From Formosa sp. L2A11 (GTDB taxonomy: Bacteria > Bacteroidota > Bacteroidia > Flavobacteriales > Flavobacteriaceae), in the NCBI RefSeq assembly GCF_009796865.1, contig NZ_CP047028.1, positions 310,001 to 374,000 on the forward strand: a stretch of DNA of 64,000 nt, given 5' to 3'. The position numbers and the translations under genes were made by a program. Below the pieces are notes generated by a model. It was not told where the DNA came from and did not search any database. It was given only the letters and a program-made list of their open reading frames with translations. How positions within the stretch are numbered: position 1 is the stretch's first letter; each line of letters opens with the position of its first letter. Positions 1 through 10,226 of the stretch are shown in pieces.

Positions 1-212
1 TTATTCTTATTTTCAGGGACGATACCCCACACACCTGGGGCCAATACCTCTGATTTTTGTTGAGGAATCACTAACATATTTGGATGTGCAAAACCATTTA
101 AATGATATTGTGGTTTATCGAAATGATCTACTAAAGCTGCATCACTTATTTTAACACCAAATCTTTTTTCTAAGGTCTTAACTTTTTTAGTTTGTGAGGT
201 GTGGAAACACAT
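1..212 (-). CDS. SRAP (SOS response-associated peptidase) family protein, C-terminus cut off by window
   Basis: Only the first 70 codons lie in the window. The protein opens Met-Cys; in the SRAP/YedK/HMCES family Cys2 is exposed after Met removal and crosslinks to abasic sites in single-stranded DNA. The following YHLNGFAHPN and the VWGIVP stretch fit the conserved N-terminal SRAP core. This is a DNA-damage protection protein acting at stalled forks. It is followed on the same strand by nothing in the window, and the nuclease at 252-1214 lies just upstream, so the two may be co-transcribed. The start at 212 is the only Met placing Cys at position 2. Confidence 0.8.
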   Translation of the reverse strand, partial: MCFHTSQTKKVKTLEKRFGVKISDAALVDHFDKPQYHLNGFAHPNMLVIPQQKSEVLAPGVWGIVPENKN

Positions 213-251
213 GGTTGGTTATTGGTAAAGTTAGATTTTTCTTATTGAAGC

Positions 252-1214
252 TTATAATTCAAATTCTGCCCATAAAGGATAATGGTCTGAAATATGGTAG
301 GACAAACTAAGTTTAGACAAATCCCTATTTACCAAAGCCTTGCCCACAAAATCGTAGTTACCCCCCTTTATAAATTCCATTGATAATTTAGGTTGATTTT
401 CAAGACCATTAAACCAAGCAATTTGGTCGTAATATTTTGTTTCATTAAAAATGGATCTCGTAACATTTTCATTTTGTAGTTGTGGCGGCACATAAAGGCC
501 TTCTGAGAAAAAGGTTTGATCTAAAATATCACCTCTTTTATCAATATTAAAATCCCCTAACGCAATTAGGTTTTGATGATATGCATTAATGTCTTTAGCC
601 CAATCTGCTAACCATTTTGCAATTCCTTTTAATTCGTTTACTCTATCACTTGATTTTTTGCCATATAAAATATGAAGTGTAATTAAGATGAAGGTTTGAT
701 GGTTAGATTTAAAACTTACAGCATAAGGAGTTCTTACAAACTGTTCTGTTAATGCCTCCTGTGATGCTGTTTTCACCCATTCATTTGGCACTACTAATTC
801 TCCCGCAAGTCCCGACATTTGCACCCTTCTTGTATCGAATAAATACGCCATGCGTTCCCCATTACCAGAGTCTCCTTTATTTACATCTGATAATATTAAG
901 GACCAATTGTTTCCTAAAATTTTTAAAGTGTCTCGAAGGGCTCTGATATTTGCTTTTACTTCTTGTATAGCAATAACGTCAAACCTTTTTATGATTTCTG
1001 CGATGCATAATATGGCATGTAAGTCGCGTTTGGGGCTATCATCATCATCGCTTACCCATTTTCGTGTTAAATTGCCAAAGGCTCTTATATTCCAACTTGC
1101 AATTAGTAAATTTTCGTCTAACTTCTTTGAAGGGATTTTATTATCCAGGTCATCTTTTAATAGTTCAATATTTTTTTGAACATCAGTAGGTGGTATGTTA
1201 TCTATAGTTGGCAT
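252..1214 (-). CDS. Endonuclease/exonuclease/phosphatase-fold nuclease
   Basis: A 320-residue protein of the EEP superfamily (DNase I / exonuclease III fold). Visible motifs, in order, are ASWNIRAFG (metal-site Asn) near residue 40, VIAIQEVK (catalytic Glu) near 85, LGDFNID (Asp/Asn pair) near 220, and ISDHYPLWAEF at the C-terminus with the catalytic Asp-His pair. These are the standard phosphodiesterase residues, so a metal-dependent nuclease is likely. No signal peptide is seen, so it is probably cytoplasmic. Substrate is unknown; proximity to an SRAP gene suggests DNA repair, but this is inference. Confidence 0.85.
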   Translation of the reverse strand: MPTIDNIPPTDVQKNIELLKDDLDNKIPSKKLDENLLIASWNIRAFGNLTRKWVSDDDDSPKRDLHAILCIAEIIKRFDVIAIQEVKANIRALRDTLKILGNNWSLILSDVNKGDSGNGERMAYLFDTRRVQMSGLAGELVVPNEWVKTASQEALTEQFVRTPYAVSFKSNHQTFILITLHILYGKKSSDRVNELKGIAKWLADWAKDINAYHQNLIALGDFNIDKRGDILDQTFFSEGLYVPPQLQNENVTRSIFNETKYYDQIAWFNGLENQPKLSMEFIKGGNYDFVGKALVNRDLSKLSLSYHISDHYPLWAEFEL

Positions 1215-2226
1215 CGCTTAAAAATAAAACTATTATTTCAATCAAACAAATACAATTCACTGAAAAACAATATTTTAACTAACATATTAATGTGATTATA
1301 AGTTAAAAAATACTGAATTTTATTTAAACAAAGCAGGTAATCCAGAAGGCTCGAGCCGACTGCGAGCGGCACTTGGGTGATTTGGGGAGTAAGCACGTTG
1401 CCTTAAGCATAAGTGCGCCCCATAGCTATGTTTACACGGGCTGGCGCCGTTTTTGCTTTTATTTTTTTACCTTTCATTTGATGTTCAAGATAAGTGCCTG
1501 TATTGGCATAACGTGTTGTCCGGGACGGCAACGCATCTTATAAATACAGGCTCTTACTTACTAGGGGTTTAGGTTGATGGCATCGCAACATTATTCATTG
1601 TACATTATGCTTTATTTATGCCATTGTACTAAAGCCCATTATGTAGACACGTTATCATGATTATAATAGCAAAAACTGTGACAGCTGTACGCCCAAAACC
1701 TTTGTTCCAATTTTAGTCAATTTTTAATCCAGATTATATACACTTAAGGATTATACGGAGTTTGAATGATTGTGTTTTGGGTGGCGCCCATTGTGCCCCG
1801 CAGGCTCGCATAGCAAGAAGTAGCGGTTGTACCCCAATTATATATTACACGTACTGCATTACATATTTGCTTTACAGTATGTCTTAATTTGATACCTTGT
1901 ATAGGGCTGAATGGTATTTAAATTATGCAGTACGCCTACCTTTTGGGGTTTGGGGTACAAAAGTAGCTACGGGTGAGGTTGTTGTGGCATGTGTGAAATA
2001 AAACAAATAACCAGAGCCAACGAGGATGTGTCACCGCAGTGGTTTTGGTTATGGTATATGCAAGCCTTTGTTTACTATAGGTTTCTAGGTTATGAGATCT
2101 CTTGACTGCGCTCGAGATGACAACGGCATACAAAAATGGGCTTGCAAATATGTTTTATGGAGCAAAATAGAGCGACAGCCGAACACCTTATTACCTGCCC
2201 ACAAATGATATTTAACCAAAGCTTAT
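1215..2226. other. Non-coding stretch of about 1 kb with inverted repeats
   Basis: No convincing gene. An imperfect inverted repeat joins 1491-1504 (TAAGTGCCTGTATT) with 1543-1557 (AATACAGGCTCTTAC). Its loop holds a second GTTG/CAAC palindrome near 1515-1532. Near 2093-2120 a GAGATCTCTTGACTGCGCTC-type palindrome resembles short intergenic repeats common in flavobacterial genomes. Several parts are more GC-rich than the surroundings, which suggests remnants of something lost. Confidence 0.4.
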
Positions 2227-3585
2227 TTATAACTGTAGAGTTATTTTAATGGCTTTAATGAGTTCTAATTTGGTTTGTAAAAAATCAGTGGTAAGTGTTG
2301 CTGTACCTTGAAATTCTTGGTTAAAAAGATTTACATTAATTATAGGCAATTGATGCGATCTAATTTCAATGGTTTTACTTCCTGCCAATTCATCTACAAT
2401 TTTAATTTCGGATACTTTTTCTTGATATCTAGTTATCGTATTCGGATAATATAACAATACCTCATCTACATTGTTTCTAACAGCATAAGCTAACATTTGA
2501 TATAGATCGTTTTGAGATATCCCTTTCTTGGGATCTGTTTCATCAGTATATACAATTTTATATTTGGTATCGGCAATGCATTTGCGATCTCCTATTTGCA
2601 AAAATAAATCGGGTTTCAGTTTAAAGTTTTCGTCTACATCTAGATAGTTCTTGCTTACTTGAGCTTTTGCCTTTATGTCTTCAATTTCCTTATCGATAAA
2701 ACCAAATATAAAGTCTTCGAACACATATTCCATTGGTAACAGAAAAGCGAATAATTTTAAATCGCTTTTATAATTAAACGACACACTATTCTCTAAAAAC
2801 AATATGCAATAATCGCGAATAGTTTCAAAACTTGAAAACATTGGATTAAAGGACATTCTTTTCATTTGGTCTGAAGACACGGGCTCACCTTTTACCTCAT
2901 TTAGAATAAATATTATATCATTTAAAAATCGCCTGCTTTGGTCTTCTTTTGTTAACGACAATAACAGTTTAGACACATATTTAACACCTCTATTAAATTC
3001 ATTATCCATTATAAACGCATCAAAAGCGCAGGATACTTTATGGTTTCTAGCCCGAGATAGATTATTCTTAATATATGCCGGAAAATCAATACGTCCTTTT
3101 ACATAAGAAAGCTCCTCATTAACATCTGAGTAGTTTTGATATATCGCAGAGTTTAGTAATTCTCTGGTATATTTACTAAACAAATACACAAGGATTTCGA
3201 AGAAATCGGCCTTTTCTTTATTTAAGCTAGAGACATAATTAGGAAACTTTAATTTCCTGCAATAACTTAACCACCACAGAATATGTTTATTTATAGTTTT
3301 AACATCATTCTCTGTCGGCTCTTCTCCTTTATAAAAAATCTTTGGTAATAGATTAATGGTTTGCTCTTTAAAATGAATTACACCAACATATTTATTAGAC
3401 TTTAAGGTTTTTGTTTTGTGTAAGAATTGTATAAATCGTTGTTGTTCTACTCTATTATCTTCTTCAGTATTATAATAGTTTGACTTTTCACGTTTAGCCC
3501 AAATATCGTCCAAGAATACTTCCAAATCATCGAAATACTGATGGGGAAAATCTGATTTATTTTTATATTCGAAGAGGTTAATCAT
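2227..3585 (-). CDS. mcrC: McrC-type subunit of a McrBC modification-dependent restriction system
   Basis: A 452-residue protein matching the McrC/LlaJI family: the N-terminal part binds the McrB ring and the C-terminal part is a PD-(D/E)xK nuclease. Nuclease residues are visible in KLKPDLFLQIGD and, after a short gap, KCIADTKYKI (roughly residues 320-345). The start overlaps the end of mcrB by 8 bp, typical of translational coupling. The complex cuts DNA carrying modified cytosines, usually from phage. It is the last gene of the block in the direction of transcription. Confidence 0.88.
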   Translation of the reverse strand: MINLFEYKNKSDFPHQYFDDLEVFLDDIWAKREKSNYYNTEEDNRVEQQRFIQFLHKTKTLKSNKYVGVIHFKEQTINLLPKIFYKGEEPTENDVKTINKHILWWLSYCRKLKFPNYVSSLNKEKADFFEILVYLFSKYTRELLNSAIYQNYSDVNEELSYVKGRIDFPAYIKNNLSRARNHKVSCAFDAFIMDNEFNRGVKYVSKLLLSLTKEDQSRRFLNDIIFILNEVKGEPVSSDQMKRMSFNPMFSSFETIRDYCILFLENSVSFNYKSDLKLFAFLLPMEYVFEDFIFGFIDKEIEDIKAKAQVSKNYLDVDENFKLKPDLFLQIGDRKCIADTKYKIVYTDETDPKKGISQNDLYQMLAYAVRNNVDEVLLYYPNTITRYQEKVSEIKIVDELAGSKTIEIRSHQLPIINVNLFNQEFQGTATLTTDFLQTKLELIKAIKITLQL

Positions 3586-6022
3586 TACTCACGTATCTCA
3601 TTGGCCATCCATCTACAATAATCTTAGCTAGCTGCAATATTTTTTTAACCTCTTCAACATCATTCATAAAATACTCTAAGAGTAAAGGCACTACCTTATT
3701 ATTTATGGTATTTTCTAAATTATAATCCTCTCCCATAAAATAAGAATGACCAATGGTAAAATCATACCCTTTTCTGGATATAACTTCTTTATTTATGGCA
3801 TCAAGGATTGTTACATCATATACTATTTTATCTGGTGTAGATTGAGAGTTCGGATACATAGGCACAAATTCGAAACGTCTTCTTAGTGCTATATCTAAAA
3901 GCGCAATAGACTTATCTGCCGTATTCATAGTACCAATAATATATAAATTAGAAGGTACAATAAACTTATCGCCAGATGGCAAGGTTGCCATAAGTGGTAT
4001 TTTACCTTCAGAGCGTTTGTCTTTTTCAATAAGCGTTATTAATTCGCCAAACACCCTTGAAATATTGGCTCTGTTTATTTCATCTATTATAATGACGTAG
4101 TTCTGCTTTATAACTTGTTCTACATTTCTTTTTCCTTGCTGTAACAGTTCATTTAAAATGGGATTATAATAGGGCTGAAGCCCTCCTAAAATAATTTTAT
4201 TTTCACCTGCGTCATACATTTTTTTTAAAGTAGCAATACTAAGCGAATGTTTAGATTCTCCTTGATTTTTTCTAAATTCTATAGATTTTTCTCCAACTTC
4301 TGTAATGTAAAATGAAGTCTGTTTCATCTTAACCTCTACTTCATTAGTGTCACCTTCTTGAAGTGGTTTTATTAACTCCATAAAAACCTCTAAAAAATCT
4401 TTTTTGGCTGAATCAGGATTTTCAGAATCTTTAGCATTTTTTAATGCTCTATCTGCTATTTTCTTAAAAACACCATCACTTTTAAAAAATGATAATTCAC
4501 CCCCAATTTCAACATCTGGTCTCAATCCTTGAATAAAATCTTCGTAGCTATAGTTTTGATGAAAAGTTATGAACTCTATTTTATCACCTAAATTATCATT
4601 AAAGACTTGTAAAGCTTCAATATAATTTATTGATGCTTCTTCCTTAATTATTTTAGCCGCTTCTAAAATCGTATTATAGGTTTTACCTGTTCCTGGAGGC
4701 CCGTAAAAAATTTGGTTTAAGGGCGCTTTATAGGTTTCTCTAGGCTCTACACTTATCTTGTTAGAATTGTGGTCTTTCATTATGTTTTGCATATCGATAT
4801 TTTCAGCATACGAAATTCCTAATTGAGTGAATATTTTCATACGATACTCTTTATCGAAAACAGATTTTCTAAAAGCACTATTATCATATTCTTTAGCATC
4901 TGTATGCTTATCTCTTTCTATTTCATTTTCTACGGCTCTTTTAATATCGTCATAATTACTAAGCACCATGTCAATTTTTCGCTCTTTATACAAATAATCG
5001 CTCCCTGTATTACTCGTAAATATTTCTTTTTTCCCCTGGTCCTCTTCTATAACCTCGTTCGAAATAAAATCGAACACCTCTTTTTTCACATTTAAGCAAT
5101 AGCGTTTTCCTACCTGAAAACTCAACCTTTTCTGAGCCGTACTAAATACCAAATTCTCCTGGTCCTGTAATTCTAAATCTGATTTAAATTTATCTATCAC
5201 AGCATAGTATTGCCCTAATGCTATGGTATTGATGTTCTTTAATACCTTTTTAAAAATATTCTCATCGTTTATAAATATAAAATTAACGCCTTCATTACTT
5301 TCTTCCCAAAGTGTTTTGTTTTGCTGTGTATGTTTTATAAAATCAGTCCAGGATGTAAATTTTTCATCTTGATTTAAAAATTCCTGCTTTGTTAGGTTAT
5401 GCCCTTTATGCACCCCACCAACAATACCATTTTTAGTTATGGAAAAAAACAACTGATACGCATATTGCACACTTGGTGAAGACTCGGGTATAATGGCTAC
5501 CCACACACTATCTGAACCATAGTTATTTGAACCTTGAAAACTTACTTTATGTTTTTGAATATTTTGTAGATTGTTAGCTTCAACAATCTCATTAGCCATT
5601 ACTTCCAACTGCTCCTTTATTTGGACATTATCGGAGATGCTGTAAACAAAAGGAAATAGTATTTTGAAAGCATCTTTCCAATTAGGAAACATACCCGATT
5701 TACTATTTTTATAATTGGTTAAACTTTGTTGAAGGGTTTCGTTAAAATGGTAATAAGCAGAGATATCTCTATTTTCGATAGCTTGTTTTAAATCATCAAT
5801 CTCTGTTTTACCAATGGTCTTTCCTTGTCTTAACTCGTTAGCTATTAAAAACCGTAAGGTTTTAACAGGTCTAAACTCGGATACTGGCGTATACTGCTCT
5901 ATTACCTCTTCTAAATTATCATGATTTTTATTTACATACTCGAAAAGACTAGCCTCATTAACTTTAAGCTTATTTAATCGTTTTGCTTTTTCTATTATGT
6001 TATTTACTAAAATATTTTCCAT
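3578..6022 (-). CDS. mcrB: McrB-type AAA+ GTPase of a McrBC restriction system
   Basis: An 814-residue protein with an N-terminal DUF3578-like DNA-recognition region (the WVAIIPESSPSVQYAYQLFF stretch near residues 175-195) and a C-terminal AAA+ motor. The motor shows Walker A FYGPPGTGKTYN near 445, Walker B IIIDEINRANISRVFGELI near 650, and the sensor stretch TMNTADKSIALLDIALRRRF near 700. McrB recognises modified DNA, hydrolyses GTP and drives McrC to cut. It lies directly downstream of hsdM (about 130 bp gap), making a compound restriction block. Confidence 0.9.
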   Translation of the reverse strand: MENILVNNIIEKAKRLNKLKVNEASLFEYVNKNHDNLEEVIEQYTPVSEFRPVKTLRFLIANELRQGKTIGKTEIDDLKQAIENRDISAYYHFNETLQQSLTNYKNSKSGMFPNWKDAFKILFPFVYSISDNVQIKEQLEVMANEIVEANNLQNIQKHKVSFQGSNNYGSDSVWVAIIPESSPSVQYAYQLFFSITKNGIVGGVHKGHNLTKQEFLNQDEKFTSWTDFIKHTQQNKTLWEESNEGVNFIFINDENIFKKVLKNINTIALGQYYAVIDKFKSDLELQDQENLVFSTAQKRLSFQVGKRYCLNVKKEVFDFISNEVIEEDQGKKEIFTSNTGSDYLYKERKIDMVLSNYDDIKRAVENEIERDKHTDAKEYDNSAFRKSVFDKEYRMKIFTQLGISYAENIDMQNIMKDHNSNKISVEPRETYKAPLNQIFYGPPGTGKTYNTILEAAKIIKEEASINYIEALQVFNDNLGDKIEFITFHQNYSYEDFIQGLRPDVEIGGELSFFKSDGVFKKIADRALKNAKDSENPDSAKKDFLEVFMELIKPLQEGDTNEVEVKMKQTSFYITEVGEKSIEFRKNQGESKHSLSIATLKKMYDAGENKIILGGLQPYYNPILNELLQQGKRNVEQVIKQNYVIIIDEINRANISRVFGELITLIEKDKRSEGKIPLMATLPSGDKFIVPSNLYIIGTMNTADKSIALLDIALRRRFEFVPMYPNSQSTPDKIVYDVTILDAINKEVISRKGYDFTIGHSYFMGEDYNLENTINNKVVPLLLEYFMNDVEEVKKILQLAKIIVDGWPMRYVSND

Positions 6023-6150
6023 TATAATTTTATTCCAAATCGGTTTTTAAATACTCTAAGTCCTTTTAATTCTTATTTGGAATCAAGGTGTATATTGACG
6101 GTCAGTTTTAAACCTAATTTCTATTTACTGAGCAATGCTGAATCGTAAAA

Positions 6151-7803
6151 TTAAATCTTCTCCAATCCCAACTCCTTTAAATACTCATTATGTTCATTCA
6201 AAGCTTTTGCTGCTTTCTTTTCTATATCAGCAAGTTTCTCATTCACTTCTTTTAAGTTAATGATTGACTCTGGTTTTGCTGTACTAACATACCTAGATAT
6301 ATTAAGATTAAAATCGTTTTTTTCGATTTCTTCCATTGATACTCTACGTGCATAGCGTTCTATTTTCTCTGGCCTGTTTTTATAGGTGTCTACTATTTCT
6401 TGAATATCATTAGGCTCTTTTGGGTCTATTGCACCATCTACCGTACCATCACGTAAAATATTTTGACGCTTTTCTTTTTTATAATGTTCACTCGCATTTA
6501 TAAATAATACATCATCATCTTTTTTACATTTCTTCAACACTAATATACATACAGGAATACCAGTTGAAAAGAATAGATTTGAAGGTAAACCAATTACTGT
6601 ATCTATATTTCCATCTTTCAGTAGTTTTTCTCTTATACGTTGTTCTGCACCACCTCTAAATAAAACACCGTGTGGTAAAATAATAGCCATTGTACCTTCA
6701 TCACTTAAAAAGTGTAAACCGTGCAATAAGAAAGCAAAATCTGCTGCTGATTTAGGTGCTAAACCATAATTCTTAAAACGGAAATTTTCACCCATTGCTT
6801 CAGATGCATCCCAACGTAAACTAAATGGTGGATTTGCTACAATAGCATCAAAGGTTGTTTTTTTAGCTGGATTCATTTCATTTAATAAATCCCATTCGTT
6901 TTTTAAGGTATCACCGTGAAATATTTCAAATTCTGAATCTTTTACACCGTGCAATAACATATTCATACGTGCTAAGTTGTATGTTGTTATGTTTTTTTCT
7001 TGACCGTAAATTCTACTAATTGTACCGCCTCCTTTTTCTATTTTGTCTTTTACATTTAAAAGTAAAGAACCTGAACCACAAGCAAAATCTAGTACTCTAT
7101 TCAGTTTTTTCTTTTTACCTGCTTTTGGATTTTGACTATCTAATGTTACTATTTCGGATAGGATTGTAGAGATTTGTTGCGGTGTATAAAATTCACCTGC
7201 CTTTTTACCAGAACCTGCTGCAAACTCACCAATTAAATACTCGTAAGCATCACCAAGTGTATCGCTATCTGTTGAAAAATCGGCGATACCTTCTGATATT
7301 TTTTGAATGATTTTACACAGCTTCTTATTTCTTTCTTCGTAAGTTTTTCCTAGTTTTTCTGAATCTAAATTAATTTCTGAGAATAAGCCTTTAAAAGAAC
7401 TCTCAAACGAATCATTTTCGATGTGTTTAAATCCTTTTTGTAAGTCCCTTAATAAATCTTCATTTTGAGTGCGTGCTAATTCAGAAATACTATGCCATAA
7501 ATATTTAGGCTCTATAACATAATGCACTTTTCTACGCATTTGTTTTTCGAAAGGCTCTATATCACTTGGATTATTTTCATACCAAACTGATAGCGGTGTA
7601 CGTTTATCATCCTCAACCAAGTTTGGATAATCTGAACCTAATTCTTTTTTTACTGAACCTTCATAATTATCAGATAAATACCGTAAAAATAAAAATGAAA
7701 GCATATAATCACGAAAATCATCTGCATTCATTGCACCTCTTAAATCGTTAGCTATATCCCAAAGTGCTTTACCTAATTCTGCTTGTTTTTGTTTTGCTGT
7801 CAT
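6151..7803 (-). CDS. hsdM: Type I restriction-modification system, methyltransferase subunit
   Basis: A 550-residue N6-adenine methyltransferase. It has an N-terminal HsdM helical domain, the SAM-binding motif VLDFACGSGSLLLNV (about residue 240) and the catalytic NPPF (about 325, in FDAIVANPPFSLRW). GEFYTPQQI precedes the SAM motif, as is usual for HsdM. Two HsdM with one HsdS form the methylase that protects host DNA. It lies 11 bp downstream of the ATPase gene, inside the operon that begins with hsdR. Confidence 0.93.
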   Translation of the reverse strand: MTAKQKQAELGKALWDIANDLRGAMNADDFRDYMLSFLFLRYLSDNYEGSVKKELGSDYPNLVEDDKRTPLSVWYENNPSDIEPFEKQMRRKVHYVIEPKYLWHSISELARTQNEDLLRDLQKGFKHIENDSFESSFKGLFSEINLDSEKLGKTYEERNKKLCKIIQKISEGIADFSTDSDTLGDAYEYLIGEFAAGSGKKAGEFYTPQQISTILSEIVTLDSQNPKAGKKKKLNRVLDFACGSGSLLLNVKDKIEKGGGTISRIYGQEKNITTYNLARMNMLLHGVKDSEFEIFHGDTLKNEWDLLNEMNPAKKTTFDAIVANPPFSLRWDASEAMGENFRFKNYGLAPKSAADFAFLLHGLHFLSDEGTMAIILPHGVLFRGGAEQRIREKLLKDGNIDTVIGLPSNLFFSTGIPVCILVLKKCKKDDDVLFINASEHYKKEKRQNILRDGTVDGAIDPKEPNDIQEIVDTYKNRPEKIERYARRVSMEEIEKNDFNLNISRYVSTAKPESIINLKEVNEKLADIEKKAAKALNEHNEYLKELGLEKI

Positions 7804-7814
7804 AATTAATATTT

Positions 7815-8885
7815 TTAAGCAAATTTAAATTTGCTATCAATTGCATCCATTACATCTATAATTACTTGCTTGTCTGGTCCATCTAAGAAAGATGCTTTTT
7901 GATTATAAAACTCGTGAGACCTAGCATTTATAATATCTGTTTTTGTACTAGGTTCTGAAACTTCTAACTTTTCTAATGCATAACTGAATCTAGGCTTACC
8001 TAAAAAAGAACTTATTGTTTCTAACAACTGCCTTAAAAAAGCAAAATGCTGAAAATCTAAATCATCTGATGCTACAGCTTCTTTAAGAATGTCAACCAAA
8101 ACCAAATGGTAAAAGAAGCTTCCTTTTTTTGTTGATTTAAGTTTATAATCTTCATCTTTTTTCTCAAGTATTCTTGCTATAAATTTATTGATTTCGTTAC
8201 CTTTTTCATCTTTAGTTTTAAAGATTGCAGCATTGTCCCCCTTCCTTAACCAACTTGTCAATATAGAAAATAAACCTGCGTGATGAGTAGTTAGTACTAT
8301 TTTAGTGCCATCAACTTTTTCTTTAAAAAGGTCTAATAATAAACGAGCAGTATTAAAAATGTTATTGTCATCTAAACTAGATACAGGATCATCTATAAAA
8401 ATATATTTATCTTGACTTTCAACTAATTCATTGACTTCAAATAAAGTTAAAAACCAACACCAAATAAATATTTTTTCTTCACCTCTTGAAATTTTAATAT
8501 TCGCTTCTTCGTCATCAGGTCTAAAAAATGAAACTGACTTCCATCCCAATTCTGGATTATCATCCTGTACAAGATTGAATCTGAAATCAAAGCTTATATC
8601 ATAATATTTAAGTTTATTATGAACATCAACCTCAGTACCCATATATTGATGATAGTCACTTATCGAACTTTGAATTATATTTAATTCAATTTTATCATTA
8701 TCCCAAACAAATAAATCTTCACTATAAGCATTGAAATAAACACCTTGATGGGAACCATCTTTAAGTTTTAATGAATCCTTTAAGTTTACTGACAATCGAG
8801 TTTTACCAGTACCATTAAAAGCATATACTAAATATATATTTTCTTTTGCACTTATGAAATTATCTGTAACTTCTTGTAATGTCAT
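7815..8885 (-). CDS. ABC-type (AAA_13-like) ATPase embedded in the hsd operon
   Basis: A 356-residue protein with Walker A AFNGTGKTRLS near residue 23, a signature-like ISRGEEKIFIW, Walker B YIFIDDPVSSLDDNNI with the D-loop, and the switch His in VLTTHHAGLF. The C-terminal part carries DIINARSHEFYNQ, an N..SH motif usual in AAA_13 proteins. It sits between hsdS and hsdM with 3- and 11-bp gaps, so it is co-expressed with them. Family members near restriction systems include RloC/PrrC-type anticodon nucleases and other anti-phage ATPases. I see no clear nuclease domain, so the effector role is unknown. Confidence 0.75.
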   Translation of the reverse strand: MTLQEVTDNFISAKENIYLVYAFNGTGKTRLSVNLKDSLKLKDGSHQGVYFNAYSEDLFVWDNDKIELNIIQSSISDYHQYMGTEVDVHNKLKYYDISFDFRFNLVQDDNPELGWKSVSFFRPDDEEANIKISRGEEKIFIWCWFLTLFEVNELVESQDKYIFIDDPVSSLDDNNIFNTARLLLDLFKEKVDGTKIVLTTHHAGLFSILTSWLRKGDNAAIFKTKDEKGNEINKFIARILEKKDEDYKLKSTKKGSFFYHLVLVDILKEAVASDDLDFQHFAFLRQLLETISSFLGKPRFSYALEKLEVSEPSTKTDIINARSHEFYNQKASFLDGPDKQVIIDVMDAIDSKFKFA

Positions 8886-8888
8886 AAT

Positions 8889-10226
8889 TTAAATGTTTGT
8901 TGTTTTAGGAAACATCTGCTGCATTAAACCTTTTTTGTGAGCATATAAAGTTTCTATTTTATTTTTTTGTGCTTCTATTAAATCGTCTGCACTAGATAAA
9001 CAATTGGCTATTTTTTGTTGTTCTTCTTTTCTGATTGGTTTCCAAAATTTTGTTTTTCTTGCATTACTTATTGTGTAAGTGCCAACTGTTGAAGCAGAGG
9101 ATTGTCCAAAGATTTGCTTTTGGAAAAATTTGGTATGAAAACAATGTTTGAAATAATCTGATACAATGCCACTCATAAGTTTAAACCATATAACATTACC
9201 ATCTTTAAAGTAAAATTTGTCATTTTCTTTTACTTGATATAATATGCCAAGTGTACCAACACCACTAACTAAAAAATCACCAGCTTTTGGAATACCATAT
9301 TTTTTAGAAAGCTCTAAAAATAATTCTTCAGATATGTAGATTTCACTACCAAACGGTTCATTTTTACTCAACGAAACCAACTCTCTGGTTCTATAAAATG
9401 GAACCCCTTCTTTTATCCAGTCTTTCTGTAAAACGCGCTTACTCGAGCCAACTTCAAAAAAATCATTTACACATTTCTCTTCCCAATCTTCATCATTCTC
9501 AAACTCTGAAAAACGAAATTGCGGTTTTGTTTCACCAATTGCAGGAAATAGCTGTTGTAATAACCCTTTTTTATGGTCTTTCAAACAGTCTAGTTTTTCG
9601 GTTTCTGCTGTTATTAGATTGTCTAATGAAGATAGACAATTGGCTATTTTTTGTTGTTCTTTTTCGTTTTCAGGATAATAAATATCCAAATTAGCAAGCC
9701 TCCCTTTCGATATGCCCAATACTTTAGCTCCTTGTGCTTCTTTTTTTATTTGAATTATAATACCTTCGGATTTAAACAAATGACCGCCGAAACTAATTGT
9801 AATTTTAGAATTAATTGGTCTTGCGAGAAAGGTATGTAAACCTGCAAGTAGCTTTTCTTTATTTAAATTTATTATTTCAATACTTTTACCAATATCATCT
9901 ATATCTTCAGAAGCATCGGCAATTACTAAATCTCCTTCTTCACAATAATTTTCTTTATCTATTCTTTCAATAGATATATCTGGATTAATATATGGTACGT
10001 TTTCTTTTGTAATATCAAAATGTGTTGAAAACTTAGTATGTATATCACCATAATGAATGTTTTTTACTGTTCCATTTTCGTAGTTTAATTTATCTCTAGA
10101 AAATGAATTAGTGATTTTAAAAGAATACACTTCATTAAAAGGTTCAATTGTCCAATCCCCATCATTTTTAAACTCAGGAAAACGCAATTCAGGAACTAGT
10201 TTTTGTTTTTCTTTATTCATAAGCAT
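8889..10226 (-). CDS. hsdS: Type I restriction-modification system, specificity subunit
   Basis: A 445-residue HsdS with the usual two-half layout: two target-recognition domains, each followed by a conserved helical region. The repeated regions read QQKIANCLSSLDNLI (about residue 190) and QQKIANCLSSADDLI (about residue 405), each ending in HKKGLLQQLFP or HKKGLMQQMFP. The two recognition domains set the bipartite DNA target. The start overlaps the end of hsdR by 14 bp, indicating coupled translation. The alternative start two codons downstream (MNKEKQK) is equally possible. Confidence 0.92.
   Translation of the reverse strand: MLMNKEKQKLVPELRFPEFKNDGDWTIEPFNEVYSFKITNSFSRDKLNYENGTVKNIHYGDIHTKFSTHFDITKENVPYINPDISIERIDKENYCEEGDLVIADASEDIDDIGKSIEIINLNKEKLLAGLHTFLARPINSKITISFGGHLFKSEGIIIQIKKEAQGAKVLGISKGRLANLDIYYPENEKEQQKIANCLSSLDNLITAETEKLDCLKDHKKGLLQQLFPAIGETKPQFRFSEFENDEDWEEKCVNDFFEVGSSKRVLQKDWIKEGVPFYRTRELVSLSKNEPFGSEIYISEELFLELSKKYGIPKAGDFLVSGVGTLGILYQVKENDKFYFKDGNVIWFKLMSGIVSDYFKHCFHTKFFQKQIFGQSSASTVGTYTISNARKTKFWKPIRKEEQQKIANCLSSADDLIEAQKNKIETLYAHKKGLMQQMFPKTTNI

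Noticed and set aside
1936-2133. 65-codon minus-strand ORF in the 1-kb gap
   Set aside because: Composition is unlike a protein and it overlaps a repeat-like palindrome.
7815-8885. PrrC/RloC anticodon nuclease
   Set aside because: The ATPase is clear but the nuclease domain signature is not; kept as ATPase of unknown effector.
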